DNA of 64,000 bases from Exobasidium rhododendri. Its lineage: Eukaryota > Basidiomycota > Exobasidiomycetes > Exobasidiales > Exobasidiaceae. The stretch is from NCBI GenBank assembly GCA_026210745.1, contig CP110632.1, positions 4,029,001 to 4,093,000 of the forward strand, written 5' to 3'. Under the pieces are notes generated by a model. The model worked only from the letters and a program-made list of their open reading frames with translations, was not told where the DNA came from and searched no databases. This document shows positions 23,778 to 37,000 of this stretch, in pieces. Within the stretch, counting starts at the first letter, position 1, and every line of letters starts with the position of its first letter. Both the position numbers and the translations under genes were made by a program.

Positions 23778-24573
23778 GGTGAGGGGCTTTGTCGAAGCGG
23801 TCCGTAGTGTGCGTAGATTTGATAAAGGAGGGAAGGATATACGGGAGTCGTAGCTACACGCTTGAAACGCCCAAAATCCTTACCAGCAACTCTACTTCTT
23901 CTCGACCGACGCAAGCCTCGTTGAAGCAGCTCTCAGATTGGTGACAGTGGGCCCGAGGATTATTTCTGAAAGCGACTCTCCTATCAATCTTGTGAGGTTG
24001 GCATTCTTCCCCTTGTTGTTCAGGCAATACAGTGGAACACTTCGCAAAGGGTGGTTGAGGAGAAGTGGAGTGGCTGGTAACGTTGGTCAGATGAGGGATT
24101 GGCGTTGTCCGGAACGTCGCCGTCGGGCGGTGCTTGCCTTTCCTCTTTCATCAATCTAAGCAAATCCACCTCTGCCTGGGATTACATTCAGGGGAAATTT
24201 TTGGTGTATCTCTCTCTCTGTCTCCCTGAATTACAAACGCGACAGAAAACACACACACATGGTATTGGAAACGCGTTCGTTATCCAAGGCAGGAGATTGT
24301 CTATTTATGGAAAATAGAATTTTAAGAACAGGGACCTTTCCGCCTTGGCGGGCAACTGGCCTGTGCGTCCCTGTCGCGCCCTCCTTTTGGCCGTGTGCTT
24401 GGCTTCCCACTGGCCCCCTCGTTACGTTCAGACCGATGCCCTCTCATTGCTCCTCCTTACCGTACACGAACATGCTGAAGTGAGACCTCAAAGTCTCTTT
24501 CCCTACATTTCTCGATGATGAAGAATAGGACTATTGTACAGGGGAGGAAGAGCACACTCTGAAATGACACCTA
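23778..24573. other. Intergenic region: NIPA promoter and LCB1 3' end
   Basis: About 800 bp. I see no frame with protein-like composition, no tRNA and no repeat longer than a few CA units (24243-24258). It must contain the NIPA promoter and 5' UTR and the LCB1 3' UTR. Confidence 0.5.
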
Positions 24574-26375
24574 CTACCGTCTCTTACCGATCATTTTGAC
24601 GGTGCTACTTTTGATGACGTTGCCCGCCTTCTCCATCTCTTTCTTACTGAAGGCAGCAGATACAGCGATTCGAATGCTCGGTCGACTCTCTTTGCTGGTC
24701 TCCAGTACCTTTGGATTGATGGATGTCAGCTTTTTATGTCGGATCAGGAAAACGCCGTGTTCGAGTGCATCTTCTACAATGGCTTGTAGTAATCTCGACT
24801 GCTCTTGAATATCCAGATCGTGGCCATCAAAGGTAGGCGTTGCCGCGACCAAGCTATTTGCATGCTTTTCTGAAGAGGTGTCTGGATGCCTCTCGTGCTT
24901 GCTTCGAATTTGGATGTGGATCAAAGGAGATTGAATGTCGCTAGGAATGTAAATGCTTTCAATGTGATCCAAGATACCTCGTAGAGTCCTAATGTTCTCT
25001 TGCAGAGTTGACAGGATGGATGGCTGAGAGATCAGGTGTTGAATGGCAGTACTGCTTGCAACAGCCATCATGGCAGGCAGTGCAGCAGAAAATACAAAGG
25101 ACGTTCCATTGATACGCTGATGGAAGACGACCGCTTCCGATCCTGCGCAGAAACCACCGGCGCTTCCCAAGGTGTTTGCCATGCTGCCTACTAGCATGTC
25201 GATCTCACTCGCTGGTACTTCGCATAATTCCGTCATTCCTCTTCCAGTCGCACCTACTGTGCCGAAGCTGATACTTTCATCTAGGATTAGGCGGAATTTG
25301 TATTTTCGCTTGAGTTCCAAGAGCTTGGCTAGGTCAACTTTGGCTCCGTCTCCTTCAAAGATGCCCTCAGTGACGATGAATCTTCTCGTCAAAGGTCCTC
25401 TTCGCCTTTTGTCTTCCTTGACGATAGACTGCAGCACGCTCTCCAACGAACTGATGGAATTGTGATTGTACCACTTCAACGTTGAACGTGAGATCTGTAG
25501 ACCCTTCTGAATGGCAAAATTGACACCTCGATCGGCCACAACGATGTCTCCTCTTTTGCAAAACGCCGGAATGACGGAAGAGATCGTGCTGAATCCCTGG
25601 GAATAAATGATACACTTGTCCGTGCCCAAGAATCGAGCAATGTCTGCTTCCAATGCCATGTGAACATCAATCGTACCATAGAATCCAGGAGGAGAACAAC
25701 TCCCTACCCCGTATTTTCGCAATGCCATCACTGCCCTCTCCTTGACTTTTTCATTTCCCGCCAAATCGGAGAAATTGTAACTAGCTAAATTCATCACCTC
25801 CTTCGGCTTCCCAGCATGATGACTTGGCAGTGAGATCTTTGGTCGAGAGGATGTACCGCCGATGATAGTAGGCACGGCCAGCAAATCTTGCTGCTCGATT
25901 GGCGATAGCGGTGCACAGAGGGGCTCTGGGTTGAATTCGTCCACCAAGTCATCGATTTCCTGCACACAATTGATTGGATTAGCATACTTCTCTGCTCGTC
26001 GTCATACTTTCACAAATCCTATCACCTTTTTAGATAGCTTGACGAAGTTGGTTCCACTGCTCCCACCTCTCGTTCTGCTCTGCAGGATCGTCCTGATCGC
26101 AAAGATGACTAGAATCAACTCCAGCAAACTTCGCATAGGATCCTTGATCATAAATCACGACAGCGTCAGGAATTTGCTACGCTCTCTTCACTTGTATGAT
26201 TGACACTCACCCCTTGGTAGCTGGACCTGATATAACGAAGGACGATTGATGATCCTGGCAACTGAAAAAGTGTGTCGGAAACGCTCGAAAAGGCCGAGTT
26301 CAATGTATCAACCAATGGCGCTGAGTTGCTCGACCCCGGAAAGGGGGCAGAGACAGGTGAAGAGTGTGCCGCCAT
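24574..26375 (-). CDS. LCB1: Serine palmitoyltransferase subunit 1 (LCB1)
   Basis: With LCB2 it condenses serine and palmitoyl-CoA in the ER membrane, the first step of sphingolipid synthesis. Exons: 26375-26211, 26142-26026, 25959-24574, giving 555 aa. The N-terminus has SIVLRYIRSSYQGDPMRSLLELILVIFAIR, whose hydrophobic half is the membrane anchor. The fold-type I core shows NLASYNFSDLAG, YGVGSCSPPGFYGTIDVH (the Cys is the residue equivalent to human SPTLC1 Cys133), IIYSQGF and LDESISFG. At the site where LCB2 has the PLP lysine this protein reads GSMANTLGSAGGF, without Lys, which identifies it as LCB1. The LCB2 gene is not in the window. Confidence 0.95.
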
Positions 26376-26651
26376 ACTGAGGGTCGTCGATGGAAGGCGA
26401 GAGTGAGAGGAACTTTACTGAGGCTCAAGAGGAGCTCTCGAAGGGCTCGGTAGAGCTGTTTATAGCTTAGTATGTAAGGGACTGCGTCGGGGAGTGGAAA
26501 GAGTGCTGTTGAGTGTTGAGCACTTCGACAATAAAGGACTAGGTAAGGAGGGGGCTGGGGGCGCGTTTCGCAGGGACGATGCGTACCACGTGTAGAAGAA
26601 GTTAGGGTTAAGGTTATATTCTTTATGGGAGAGAGGGGGAACTAATACAAA

Positions 26652-26698
<47 letters not shown>

Positions 26699-26723
26699 CA
26701 GTCCACACAAAGCGGGCGACCGA
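26376..26723. other. Intergenic region: LCB1 promoter and TPR 3' UTR
   Basis: 348 bp carrying the LCB1 promoter and 5' UTR on one side and the 3' UTR of the nucleoporin gene on the other, with a TG repeat close to the latter's stop codon. No gene seen. Confidence 0.6.
26656..26697. repeat. (TG)21 dinucleotide repeat
   Basis: Uninterrupted 42 bp TG tract, 26 bp downstream of the TPR-like gene's stop codon, so very probably transcribed as (CA)21 in its 3' UTR. Confidence 0.95.
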
Positions 26724-29700
26724 TCAAGAGTTGTGACTGTTTCGCCCTCCTCGATTGCCTCCTGCTCCACCTCGTATGTTGAGAGGCGCACCAGCAGGTC
26801 TAGGCCGCTTCGGTACACCTCCTCCTACGACTGCTGCTCCGTTCACGGCGGCTCCCTGTGTACCACCGGGTGCCGTCAATTCACCGCTTTCCAATTTCCT
26901 TTTCTGCACATTTTCATGCGGTCGAACCGGTCCACGGGCGGCGCCACCTCCACGGCTTCCTGGACCACCTCTTGCTGGGCCTCCACCCGGATTCGTTGCG
27001 ACAGCTGGCGATGATGGGACAGGACGACCAGCGACGGGTCGTATAGGAAGGGGTCGTTGTGGTCCTGCGATTTGAACGACAGCTGGGGTCGAGGACGAGC
27101 TGCTGCCTGCCGCATTTGCTGTGTTAGAGGGAGCTGTCTCGATACCCTTGAGACCGTTCAATTCAGTAGTCAGCTTCTCAATTCTGTTGTCCTTTCCTTT
27201 GAGCATCAACTTGTTTCGTAGGTTCGCTTCTTCCTTTCCAGCCTCATACCGTGCTTTGAGTTGGTCCTCGTAGGCAGCTTTCAGTTCCTTTTCTTTTGCT
27301 TCGATAGCAGCCTGGACTTGTCCTTCCACGTTGCCACTTCCACTTTCTCCGTCGCCGCTCGCCTTAATTTCAGCCATCGCCTCTGCTTTGGCGTTACTAA
27401 GTGCAGCTTCTAGTTCCTTGATGCGAGCCTTTGCTTTCTCTAGCTCTCCTTCCAACTCCGCAAGCTTTTGTCGAAGAGTGTCGGTCGTCTCGCCACTCTC
27501 GCTTCCCACCCTCTCACTAATTGCCTTTTCGATCACACTGGCATTCTCGCTGGCCCATTGCTCTCGAAGCTTTTGCTCTCCTTCGGCCATCTGAGCTTTG
27601 AGTTCATCCCGTTCCTTCACAGCAGCCTTCATTTGCGTGTTGAATTCCTTGGCCTTTTGGAGATGCAGCTGCTCTCTCTTTTCAATTGACAGTCTCTTCT
27701 CTTCTAGCCCTTGCTTTTCCGCGTCCCAAGCTTTCTTTGCTTCTTCTACGGCTAGTCGATTCGATTCTTGCAGGTCAACGGAGATGTCTTGCTGTTTGAC
27801 AGCGGCGTCATCAGCAGCGGCTCCTTCAACTTCGCCTCCTCCTCCTCCTCCTCCTCCTCCTCCTCCTCCTCCTCCTCCTCCTCCCTCCTCCTCCTCCTTC
27901 TCCACTCTCGGCTGCCTTCTTCTGCTGTAGCTCGCTTTCCAGCTCTTCTACTCTCTTACTCCACTCCTCCTTTTCTCCTTCTAGAGCCGCAATCTTGCCT
28001 TCCACCTCCACCTTCTCCACCTGCATTGCCTCCAGATCCGCCTTGACAGCATCCAGGGCAGACTGACTGTCCAAGGAAGAACTGTTCTGCGCGTCTTGCA
28101 ACATCTTGGAGTTGACCCTGAAATGATCAAGTTCAACAGTGAGCTCGGACACTCTCTGGTTCAAGCCTTTGATTCTTTCAATTGATTGTGCTCGCAATCG
28201 ATCAAATTGACTTTGTTTTGCTTCCACTTCTGTCCTCAACGTTTCGACTGCAGTTTCCTTTGCTTGGAGTAGTCGTTTCTGCTCTTCCACTTCCTTTTCA
28301 GCTTCTTCCTTTTTCTCTTGCAACTTCTTGAGATCTTCCGGATCGATTCGATTGTACTGCTGCAGAATACTCTGAGTTCGACCTTGCCATCGCTTGTTGT
28401 CTTCTTGACTGATGCGTAGTTGATTCTCACTGGCCTCCAGCTCGACCTTCTTTATCCTCAGCTCCTCCCGAAGAGGCATCAATTCATTCGTCAGTACTTC
28501 TACTTGACTCTCAAGTGTCTGTACTCTCCTCATCGACCTTTCCGTCTCGTCTCGAAGTGTTGTGTTGCTCTCCCGTAGAATGCTAAGTTGGTTGATCTTC
28601 TCCATCAACTCCTCATGCTGCTTCGCGCTTACACTGGCTCCTGCATTCTGTTCTCTTTCAATCGAAAGCTGCTTGCGTACTTCGTCCAGATTCCTCTGAC
28701 CGTGCTCTACACTCTGCCGCAGTCGTGCACATTCTTGCTCTCGCACCTCAATCTGCAAGTCGACAATCTTCTTTTCACTTCGAAGGTACTTGACGACTTC
28801 GTGCAATTCTTCGTAACCCGACTGACTGAAAGACGAGTCACCAATCTCCACAGCACTAGTAGCACTAGCAGCTTGCCGGATCTCGTTCGTCTGGCTTTGC
28901 AGCGCTTCTAGATGCTGATGCAGTGCGTCATTCTGAAGTCGTAGATCTGCGATGACCTTCTTTAATTCGACGTGCTCTTTCTCGTACAGCGACCTCTGCG
29001 CTTCCCAACTACCACTCGAGTTGACCAGATTGCCTTGTGCCGTTTCCATGGCCTTCTTCGCTTCAATGACTTGACTACGGACTAGTTCCAGCTCTTCCTT
29101 GAGTCGACTGAGCGCCTTGACATCTTCGGCGTGTGCAACCAACTCTGTCTCGTATTTGTTCTGAGCTTCCAGCGTCAACTTTACTTGCCTTTGCACCTCT
29201 TCCTTGACGTTTGTATGCACCATCCTTGCGCGATCTTCCACACCAAGCAATTCATTCATCGCATCTTCCAACGTCCTCTTCTCTTCTTTCCACGCGTTCG
29301 ACTGAACCTCTGCCTCTCTTCGCGCCGTGCTTGCTTCATCTTGCGCCGACGTCAATTCATTCGCAATCGCGCCCATTCGCTCTTGAAGTCCGAGTAATTC
29401 GGTAGACTTCTCACTCAGACTAGCGTCCGTCTCCGCCTTGTACTGGTCATACACTATCTGTAGTTGCGACAGGGCTTCTTCGTTAGCTTCAGCAATGGAC
29501 TTAAATTGTTCAGCGTGGCCTCTAGCCTGTTCTGCATCAATCTGTGCTCCACGCAATTCCCCCTTCAGGTCGGCAACCTCAACTTGCAGCAGCTCGACCT
29601 CATTGAGTGAAGTGCCAGTACCCTCGGAAGCAGTAGCAGGCCCGCTTGACGTTGTTCTGCGCTCGTAGACTGCCAGCTTCTCTTCCTTGGAGTTCAACTG

Positions 29701-32634
29701 CTTTTGCAACTCTTCGGTCTTCGTCGTCAGGTGCTGGACCGTATTCTTGGACACTGCTAGCTCTTCTCGAGCCTTGGAGAAATCTTCCGTCGCCTTGTCT
29801 AAGCGAGTCTTGAGATCAATCGTCTCCACTTCTCTTCTCATGGCAGTCTGACGATGGCTTTCCTCTTCTTTGCTGATCCTACCCCGCAACTCTTTGCACT
29901 GTTCTTCTAGTAGTTGAGATTGAGACTCCAGTCTCCTCCTTGCCTCGCCACTAGACCGCTCCAATTCAGCTTGCAAGCTCTGCACATTGCGAAGCAGTTC
30001 AGACAAATTCGACCTCTCCGTAACACTACTCTTTGCCTCTTCTGTCAGTCTCTCCGCCGTCTGTTGATGCAGCCTCTTCTCCGCATTAAGATTACTGACT
30101 TCATTTCGAAGTCTGTCCTCACTGCTTTTGGCGATCAATAATTGCTGACTCATACTATGAGACGCAATTTCTTGCCTCGTCAAACTATCCTGAAGGCCGT
30201 TGAAGCGCTTTTGAAGCTCGCTCAATTCTCTCTTCGTCATTTGATGCGTGTCCTGCGCATTGACTAACCTCTCCTCTACACTCTCTCTGGACGCTTTCTC
30301 CTTTGCTGCACTCATGGCATTCTTGCCTGCTTCTGATCTGGCCAGGTAGGCGTCTTCCTTCAACCTCTCGGTGTCCTTTGCCGTTTCGTCTCGGAAAGCT
30401 TCAAATTGAGTCTGAAGTTGATTGTACTGATTGGTCAGAGCAACTTGGGCCGTCGTGTTCTCTCCTAGTCCTACCACGGACTGCTGCGACTGGTTACGGG
30501 CCAGTCCACCGCTCGAGCACATCGATCTAAACATGTCCCTCTCCCTTCTAACGCTTTCCAAGCGAGTTCTCTCAGCTCTAACCTCCTCCTGAAGACGGGT
30601 GATGAGTTCCCTTGCTTCGGCTACTGCTTCATTCTCGCCTTCCTCTAGTCGCACCCGGTACGTCTGCTCTTCAGCTTCCATCTTATTGCCCAGCTCCCTC
30701 ACGACGCGTAGCAACCTGCCATTCTGCGTCACCAAGTCGGTCAAGGTGTGAAAGGTGACCAATTGGCTAGAAATGATCGCCTGAGTATCAGAGATGGAGG
30801 TGCCTTGATCGGCTGACTCGACCTGCGACCCATCGTCCTCCAGTCGATCTGCCGCACTTGGATCGTCCCTGATCAGAACTTCCTTTGTCAAGTCGCGAAC
30901 TTGTCTCGCCAAGTCAGATAGTTGCTGATTCAATATTCGATTCTCTCTTCCAAGGGCTTCTGCTTCCAACTTCTTCATCTTTGCTTCCCTTTCACTGAAG
31001 TCTCTCTCTTCGCATGCCTTTGCTAGCGTCGTGCTCATCTCTTCCAGATCTTCACTCATCTGTTCGCATTCCTCTCTTTGGGCGACCAGAGCCGGTCCTC
31101 TTTCTTGAAGATCGGCCATAACTTGTTCGAGTACACCTCCAATTCGATTACTCTCCAGCTTCTCCCTTCGAAGTTCCTCTTGCGTTCTTGCCAACTCGGC
31201 ATAGACCTGTGTGAAGCTCTTTCCTGATTTCTGGACTTTGGCCGCTAATGCTGCCGTTGGCGACATGAGAGAAGTCATCCCGGACAAAGAAAAGAAATTT
31301 CGGCTACTCGAGAGGGAGCGTATGCTGGAATCGGTGACATCTCCCACCTCGCTTCCATTACCGAGTCCATTGGCATCAGCTGTATCAATTCCTACACTTG
31401 CAGCCAATTGATCTAGTGCTTGCTGAATTCCTTGCTTCTCCATCTCAATTGATTCTCTCGTTCTCTTCTCTTCTAGAATCTCAGATCGCAACGTGTCCTC
31501 TCGATCTTTGTACTGTTCGAGTACTGTTTCCCATTGGTCTTCTACCAGGGCGACCCTCCTTTCGGCACTTTCCTTTTGTTGCTTCATCAATTCGCTCAGT
31601 CTTTGTTGCATGCTCATCTCTGATCCAAAAGCACTCTCTTGTTCGGCTAATTTTTGACCCAAATCTTCCTTTTCTCGACTCTGCTTTTCGAGCCGAATGA
31701 TGACGGAGTCGTACGCAGACTGTAAGGATGAAGCTTTCGTCTGACTTGATTCCAAGGCTTGTACAGCACTTTGCAGCTGAGAAGTAAGGTGTGTGATTTC
31801 ATTATGACTTTGATTGCGAGATTGAAGAAGCTCCTCTGTCGACTTCTTCAATTCTGCATGAGCCCAAGTTGCATCATTACTCTTCAAGGCCAACTCTTGC
31901 TCCAGACTCTGGATCCTGAACTGTAAAATGGGGAGAATTCCAGTGTGAGCCAATGAGTTCGTCCACACCTTCAGCTGCTATCGCGCTTTGCTTACCATAG
32001 CTGTTCCTGCTGCACTCTTTGCCTCCTGGAGCTCGGTCATGAGTCTACTAGCTTCAGCTCGTGCTTCTCTTGAACGAGTAGTGAGTGTATCAACCTCTTC
32101 GGCTTTTCTTGCATTCTCAATCTTTTCTCGATCCAGAATCTCCAGGATATCTCTCTTCTCCTGTTGGATCTTTTCCAACTGACCTTTTACTTCTGCTGAT
32201 TGTCGACTTCCGCTTTCTGTATTACTTTGCAAGCTCTCCAAGACACCTTTAGCTTCTGCCAACTGACTTGCGATCTCGCTCTTCTCTTGGATGGCTGCTT
32301 CTTTCGCAATTCGATCTTCTTCACCTCGCTTTTCAGCTTCCTCTCTCAGTCTTTCAGTGTCATGGAGCTGCATTTCCATGTCGATGTTCATTTTCTCGTT
32401 TTGAGTGTGTGCTAGTTGAAGCTGCGAGATGGTCTCACGTAGTGTAGGAATGCTCAACAGAGCAGTGTAGATCTGCACAATGACACTAGACGTAGGTGCC
32501 TGTAGCTGATCAAGCGTGATGGAAGCGCCGCATTCTGCCAGTGTAGACTGTAGCACGACTGGCGAAAGAGTTGGCGGAAGCACAATCGGCATAGTCAAGG
32601 GGCCTCCCTCAGTTCTTTCCATCGCGACCTCCAT
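26724..32634 (-). pseudogene. MLP1/TPR nucleoporin gene, frame broken at a GGA microsatellite
   Basis: Filament protein of the nuclear pore basket; retains unspliced mRNA and docks export factors. Exon 1 32634-31996; exon 2 starts at 31920 after a clean GT-AG intron. The reading frame then runs about 4 kb, almost all heptad coiled coil, starting FRIQSLEQELALKSN as in other TPR/Mlp proteins. Near 27835-27898 a (TCC)n tract contains one extra C (CCC at 27883-27885). In the first frame the tract becomes poly-Arg and stops at 27826. The frame used before 27826 differs by one base from the frame that continues with more coiled coil (VDLQESNRLAVEEAKKAW) and a Gly/Arg-rich tail to a TGA at 26724. 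Skipping one base gives about 1944 aa, matching yeast Mlp1 (1875). Sequencing error in the repeat is the first suspicion, so 'pseudogene' here means disrupted as read. Confidence 0.85.
27835..27898. repeat. (TCC)n microsatellite inside the TPR coding region
   Basis: 64 bp of TCC repeat on the plus strand (GGA on the coding strand) with one extra C at 27883-27885 that shifts register. The three frames read poly-Gly, poly-Arg and poly-Glu, so each unit-phase change alters the protein. Confidence 0.95.
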
Positions 32635-32916
32635 ACTCGACGACGAAAGACGTGTCGCTCGATGCTCAGATCACTCCCAGTACAGGGACAGCGAGATGGC
32701 AAAACGTTGAACGGTGAGTACGATCGTCCTCAGGACGCGATGGTCGAGAAGATGCTACCTGCGCTTGCGCGCCTGCATGCACTCGGCCGACGCCTCCCTC
32801 CTTTTGCTGCTTCTTTTTCCCCCCGCGGCTAAAGTCCAATCCTTAATTTCCGGCCTTTCCCTTATTCCTCAGATCGGGACTTCTGCTCGCCAGAAGCGCG
32901 AGAAAGGGTCGTCGTG
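32635..32916. promoter_or_regulatory. Divergent promoter TPR/alpha-beta hydrolase
   Basis: 282 bp between opposed start codons. Pyrimidine-rich near 32795-32825. No TATA box recognised. Confidence 0.45.
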
Positions 32917-34064
32917 ATGGGGCTGTTCAAGTCGAAGAAGTCCTCGAGGAGGAAAGGTAGTGTAGACCTGGATGACATTCCGCAGCAAACTATTGAGGGG
33001 CCCAGCGTCACTGTCAAAATTATAGAGCGAACAAGGCGATTTTCACAGCCAGCATTCAAGTATGCTCCTCTTCTCTCAAAGACCAAGCTGAATCTTGGCG
33101 GCCTTCCCGTCAACGTCTTTGGATTGAAAGAGCTGACACCGTCTTATTCCAGAGCTTCAGCGCCTGCTCCACCGGAAGTCTGTGTGGTAATACATATGCA
33201 TGGTAGGGGTGGAACGGCAGACAACGAGGAAGGCCTAGTCCGACACTTGTACGACCGAGCTAACAGGAGTGCTCAGGAACAAGGAGGGTCAAAGAGAAGA
33301 GAACTGCTCATCGTCAACTTCGATGCAAGGAACCATGGTCAACGACTGACCAACGAAGCAGGTCAAAAGGGATGGAAGCAAGGAAACACATTGCATGCTC
33401 TAGACCTATACGCCATGATCGTCGGGATGGCACAGGATGCTTCCTTCATAGTGGACTTCTTACCGCCATATCTATTCCCACATGGCGATCGTACTATTAC
33501 AAAATGGGTCATTACAGGGAAGAGTCTGGGCGGTCATGCTGCTTGGCATGTGCTAGCGAACGATTCTCGCATCACGATTGGCGTTCCTTTCATCTCTTGC
33601 CCTTCGTATTCTTCCTTGATGGCAGATCGAGCAAGAACAAGCTTTGTAGCATATGGCCCGCCCCACGTTCCTGCTTCCTTGTCAGCCCTCATCTCGAAGA
33701 TCGATCCGGCGTCAAGACCTTACGACTCTTTCGATCCAGCTCAGAATCCTTTCTGGGGCAAGCAGATTTGCATGTGCAGCGGAGAGGCCGACAAATTGGT
33801 TCCTTGGCAATGTGCAGAAGTATTTGCCAGGGGTCTCGTCACTGGAGAGGTGCAGGGCGCACGTAGTGAACCGGCTGGCTTCCGAGTAGTGCTCCTGGAA
33901 GGCGTCGGACACACCGTCACAGAGACCAGTAAGTCTGTCCGAAGAGCATGCAGCCGATCTTGAACGCAGATCTTGACCTCTTCGCTCTTTCTCGTTCTCT
34001 TCTCTCTTCATCACCAGTGATCGAAGAGGGAGGACATTGGATCTATCTGCATGGAGTGCAGTGA
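32917..34064 (+). CDS. Alpha/beta-hydrolase, probable esterase, function unknown
   Basis: Two exons, 32917-33928 and 34018-34064, giving 352 aa. The in-frame GTG just upstream (32914) is passed over for the ATG. A basic N-terminus (FKSKKSSRRKG) precedes the core. HMHGRGGTADNEE has the HG oxyanion-hole motif after a hydrophobic strand. GKSLGGHAAWH is the nucleophile elbow GxSxGG, Ser as nucleophile. CSGEADKLVPWQCAE supplies the acid and LLEGVGHTVTE the catalytic His. The triad is therefore complete. No signal peptide or membrane segment, so probably cytosolic. Substrate unknown; it resembles fungal prolyl-oligopeptidase-like or serine-hydrolase proteins only in general fold. Its stop codon is nine bases from the stop of the opposite-strand gene. 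Confidence 0.82.
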
Positions 34065-34073
34065 TCTCGCTCT

Positions 34074-37000
34074 TTACATGTCTCCTCTTTGCCACCACAG
34101 CTTTGATTTGGGTATTGGCTCAGCTCCTGCTAACAGCTCTAGCACATTCACTGGATCTGTTCCATACTTTGATCTCCTCTGATTGAATGCCACGTTTGTA
34201 AGAAAGTCCTTGAAGGAATACTTTCGGTTATCCCAAGCAGCTTCAATTTGACTGAAACTGATGCCAGCCTCCTCTCTTGCCCATGCCATGACACTTGCTG
34301 CTCCATGAATATCACCGACTCGTAGGTAGGTAGTGATGAGACGACAGTAGAGTACAGGGGGTAGCCTGTTTGGTTCCGCGGCCGCTCTCCCATTTGAATA
34401 AGCAGGCATCGAGATCGCTTGATCTTCCAGCATGAAGCCGTCGTTGTAGTGAACATGAGGAGTCCAGCGGAGATTGTTGGCGACCTCATCTATCTCATTG
34501 CTCAGACCGGCGTCGACCAATCTTCCGTTTGGACTCGACGGGCCAGCATACTGAAAAGCCTTGTTTTGTATCGTAGCTAAGATCACTCTCGCGACTTGCA
34601 AGTCTACATAGCCCAAATACTTGGCACTCAGCGACATGAGCAAGATGGCCGCCTTTCGATTGTTGTCTTTCAGCGAAAAGGGGACAAAGGCGGGACTCTT
34701 GAGTGTGTGTCTGGTGCTTGCACCGATCAAGCCAGGCTCTCGAACAGCCTTCTGACACATCCAGCTCAGCAAGGAAGGCTCTGGTCGCCACTTTTCCCTT
34801 TCCATGAGGTTCTTTACCCACTTAGCGATGAAGAGAGTTTTGCTTCCTCTGTCGTCGCGTCTGGTGTTGACATTCTCCGTCAGTGTGCCATCTTCCACCT
34901 TTGCAAGCGTCTCGGAAGGCACCGAGAGAAAGGTGTACTTTAGTAAACCAGCTATCGCTTTCACTCCTACGTCTTCGTGGATGCCGATTGATCTTGTTGA
35001 AGTGAGCAGACGAGAAGCTATATCGATTCTTCCTTGGCGGAGACAAGTCCCCAAAAGCGGCACATACAATTGAGCAAGTCCCTCACTACCATACGCCCAC
35101 TCATCATCCCTCCCCTTGTCCACCCAGTACGATATCCTTGCAAGCAGAAGTTCCGCCGTTTTCACAATGTCGACAGTTGTGAGCAATCGAAGCAAGACGG
35201 AAGCTTCTGCCAAGGTCGGTCTATCCTCCCTCTTCACGATATCACCCAAGCACTTGAATGCCGCCATTCGTTGACCCAAGCAAAAGTAAGCAGAAGAAAG
35301 GGCAATGAAGTCGCCTCTGTCCATGAGAGATCTATCCCTTCCTTTCACAAATTGGAACACGACATGGTAAGCGAATTGAATATCCTCCTGAATGTCTACC
35401 GAATCCTTCTTGGCTACCTCTTCTATCAGCTCGTCGCCTTCAATTCTTTCAAACGAGGGCAGGAACGGCTTGTCATGGTCCCTTGTGAAGAGTTTAACGA
35501 GGCTAGTCAAACACTTGTGGGACTGGGCAACTGTCGCTTCCACATCACCGCTGATAGCAGCAACCGTTTCTTGAAAACGAGGTTTCCTGCGGGAGATCTC
35601 CTGGTCCCTGACTTGGCGGATATGCTGGAATACCTCATCCAATGAAACACCGTCTGTCAATTCGCAACCCCACCTTTCATACAACGCTCTACTCTGTCTC
35701 TTCAACCCAGCCTTGGCCACGATAGCGACGAATTCGGCTCGAAGAGGCCCAGGGAACAAGATGTCAAGTCGATCATCAACGATCCTCCCCTCTAGGTTTA
35801 CCAGGCCCAAAGTTGCAAGCATTTGTGCTACCATGAAGCCTTTCTTCTGATTAGCTTGAAAGTTGAACATCTTGAGCAGAATTGGCGCTCCTGCACTTGT
35901 TGCCTCGGGTGCAAGTCTGTCAGGTTCACCACTTCTTCTGTCAGTCATGATCTGCAACATCCGAATGACCAGCCTTGGATCATTGTCGCTGACAGCTCTC
36001 TCGCATATCATGCGCAGTATTCCTCCGTTTGTTTGTCCTTCGATACGCTCGGCTTGCGTCCAGAGATCGAGGAATTGAGTTGCCAAATCGAATGACTTCT
36101 TTCGACCGTGCGGTGCTGTCACTGCTTGCCGAATGCTGAGCCGGACAGGTTTGACCAGAAGCCACAATGGAGCCTCTACGTCGTGCTGTTTCGTCAACGA
36201 GGTTATGTCGTCTAGGATACGAGTGAGCTGCTTCTCGACCCAGGTGAAACGTCTCCTTTTCAACATGACTAGAAAGACGATGTGGTGAAGAGTGATACGA
36301 AGCGATGACAGCGACGCTTCGCCTTCAGACACGCCCTGATCACGTAGGTATGATTTGAACGCATGCCCCTCTTTGCTTGCCTCACTGATGACGAGGTCTG
36401 TGATCGTCTCAGGATCCGACTTGTACATTTGATCCAAAATATGATTGGCAGCTTGTAATGCTTCTGGTAAAGCTAAGCTCGAAGAGGAAGCAGGGAGAAC
36501 GTTGGTGGAAGGGTGAACACTCACATCTCCTGTCGGTGTGTCCTTATCAATTCGCAAGTAGAAATTAAGCAGATGACAACCTTCCAGAGCCATTGGAAAG
36601 GCACCTTCTATCATGTCGGATCTACTCAAGTGTTTAATCAGTTCGCCAAGAATGGGTGCTAAGCTGCTGTCCTTGCTTCGGTAGATCGACCGACAAAGTC
36701 TGCGAGCTGTACCTACGTCTAAGTCAATTGGTATTGGTGAGGTGACGTTGATGTCGTACCCCTGCTCCTGCTGTAGTAATCTATAGTCGAACAGCAACAA
36801 ATTTAAAGATCTTGACAAGGTAGAGTCGGACATGATATGCTCTATACTACTGATCTCGTCTATTTCCTCACTTGGTACCAAGTTGTCTTCGACAGAAGTA
36901 GTCCTCCTGCGTGAAGCACCTATAATGAGATTTTGAACAGCTGTCATTCGCCTCCTACTCCCAGGTAGAGCTGCGAAGATGCCCCCCTTTTGCGGCGATC

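Noticed and set aside
24574-26375. Loss of the PLP lysine in LCB1 as an inactivating mutation
   Set aside because: LCB1 subunits normally lack it; catalysis is in LCB2.
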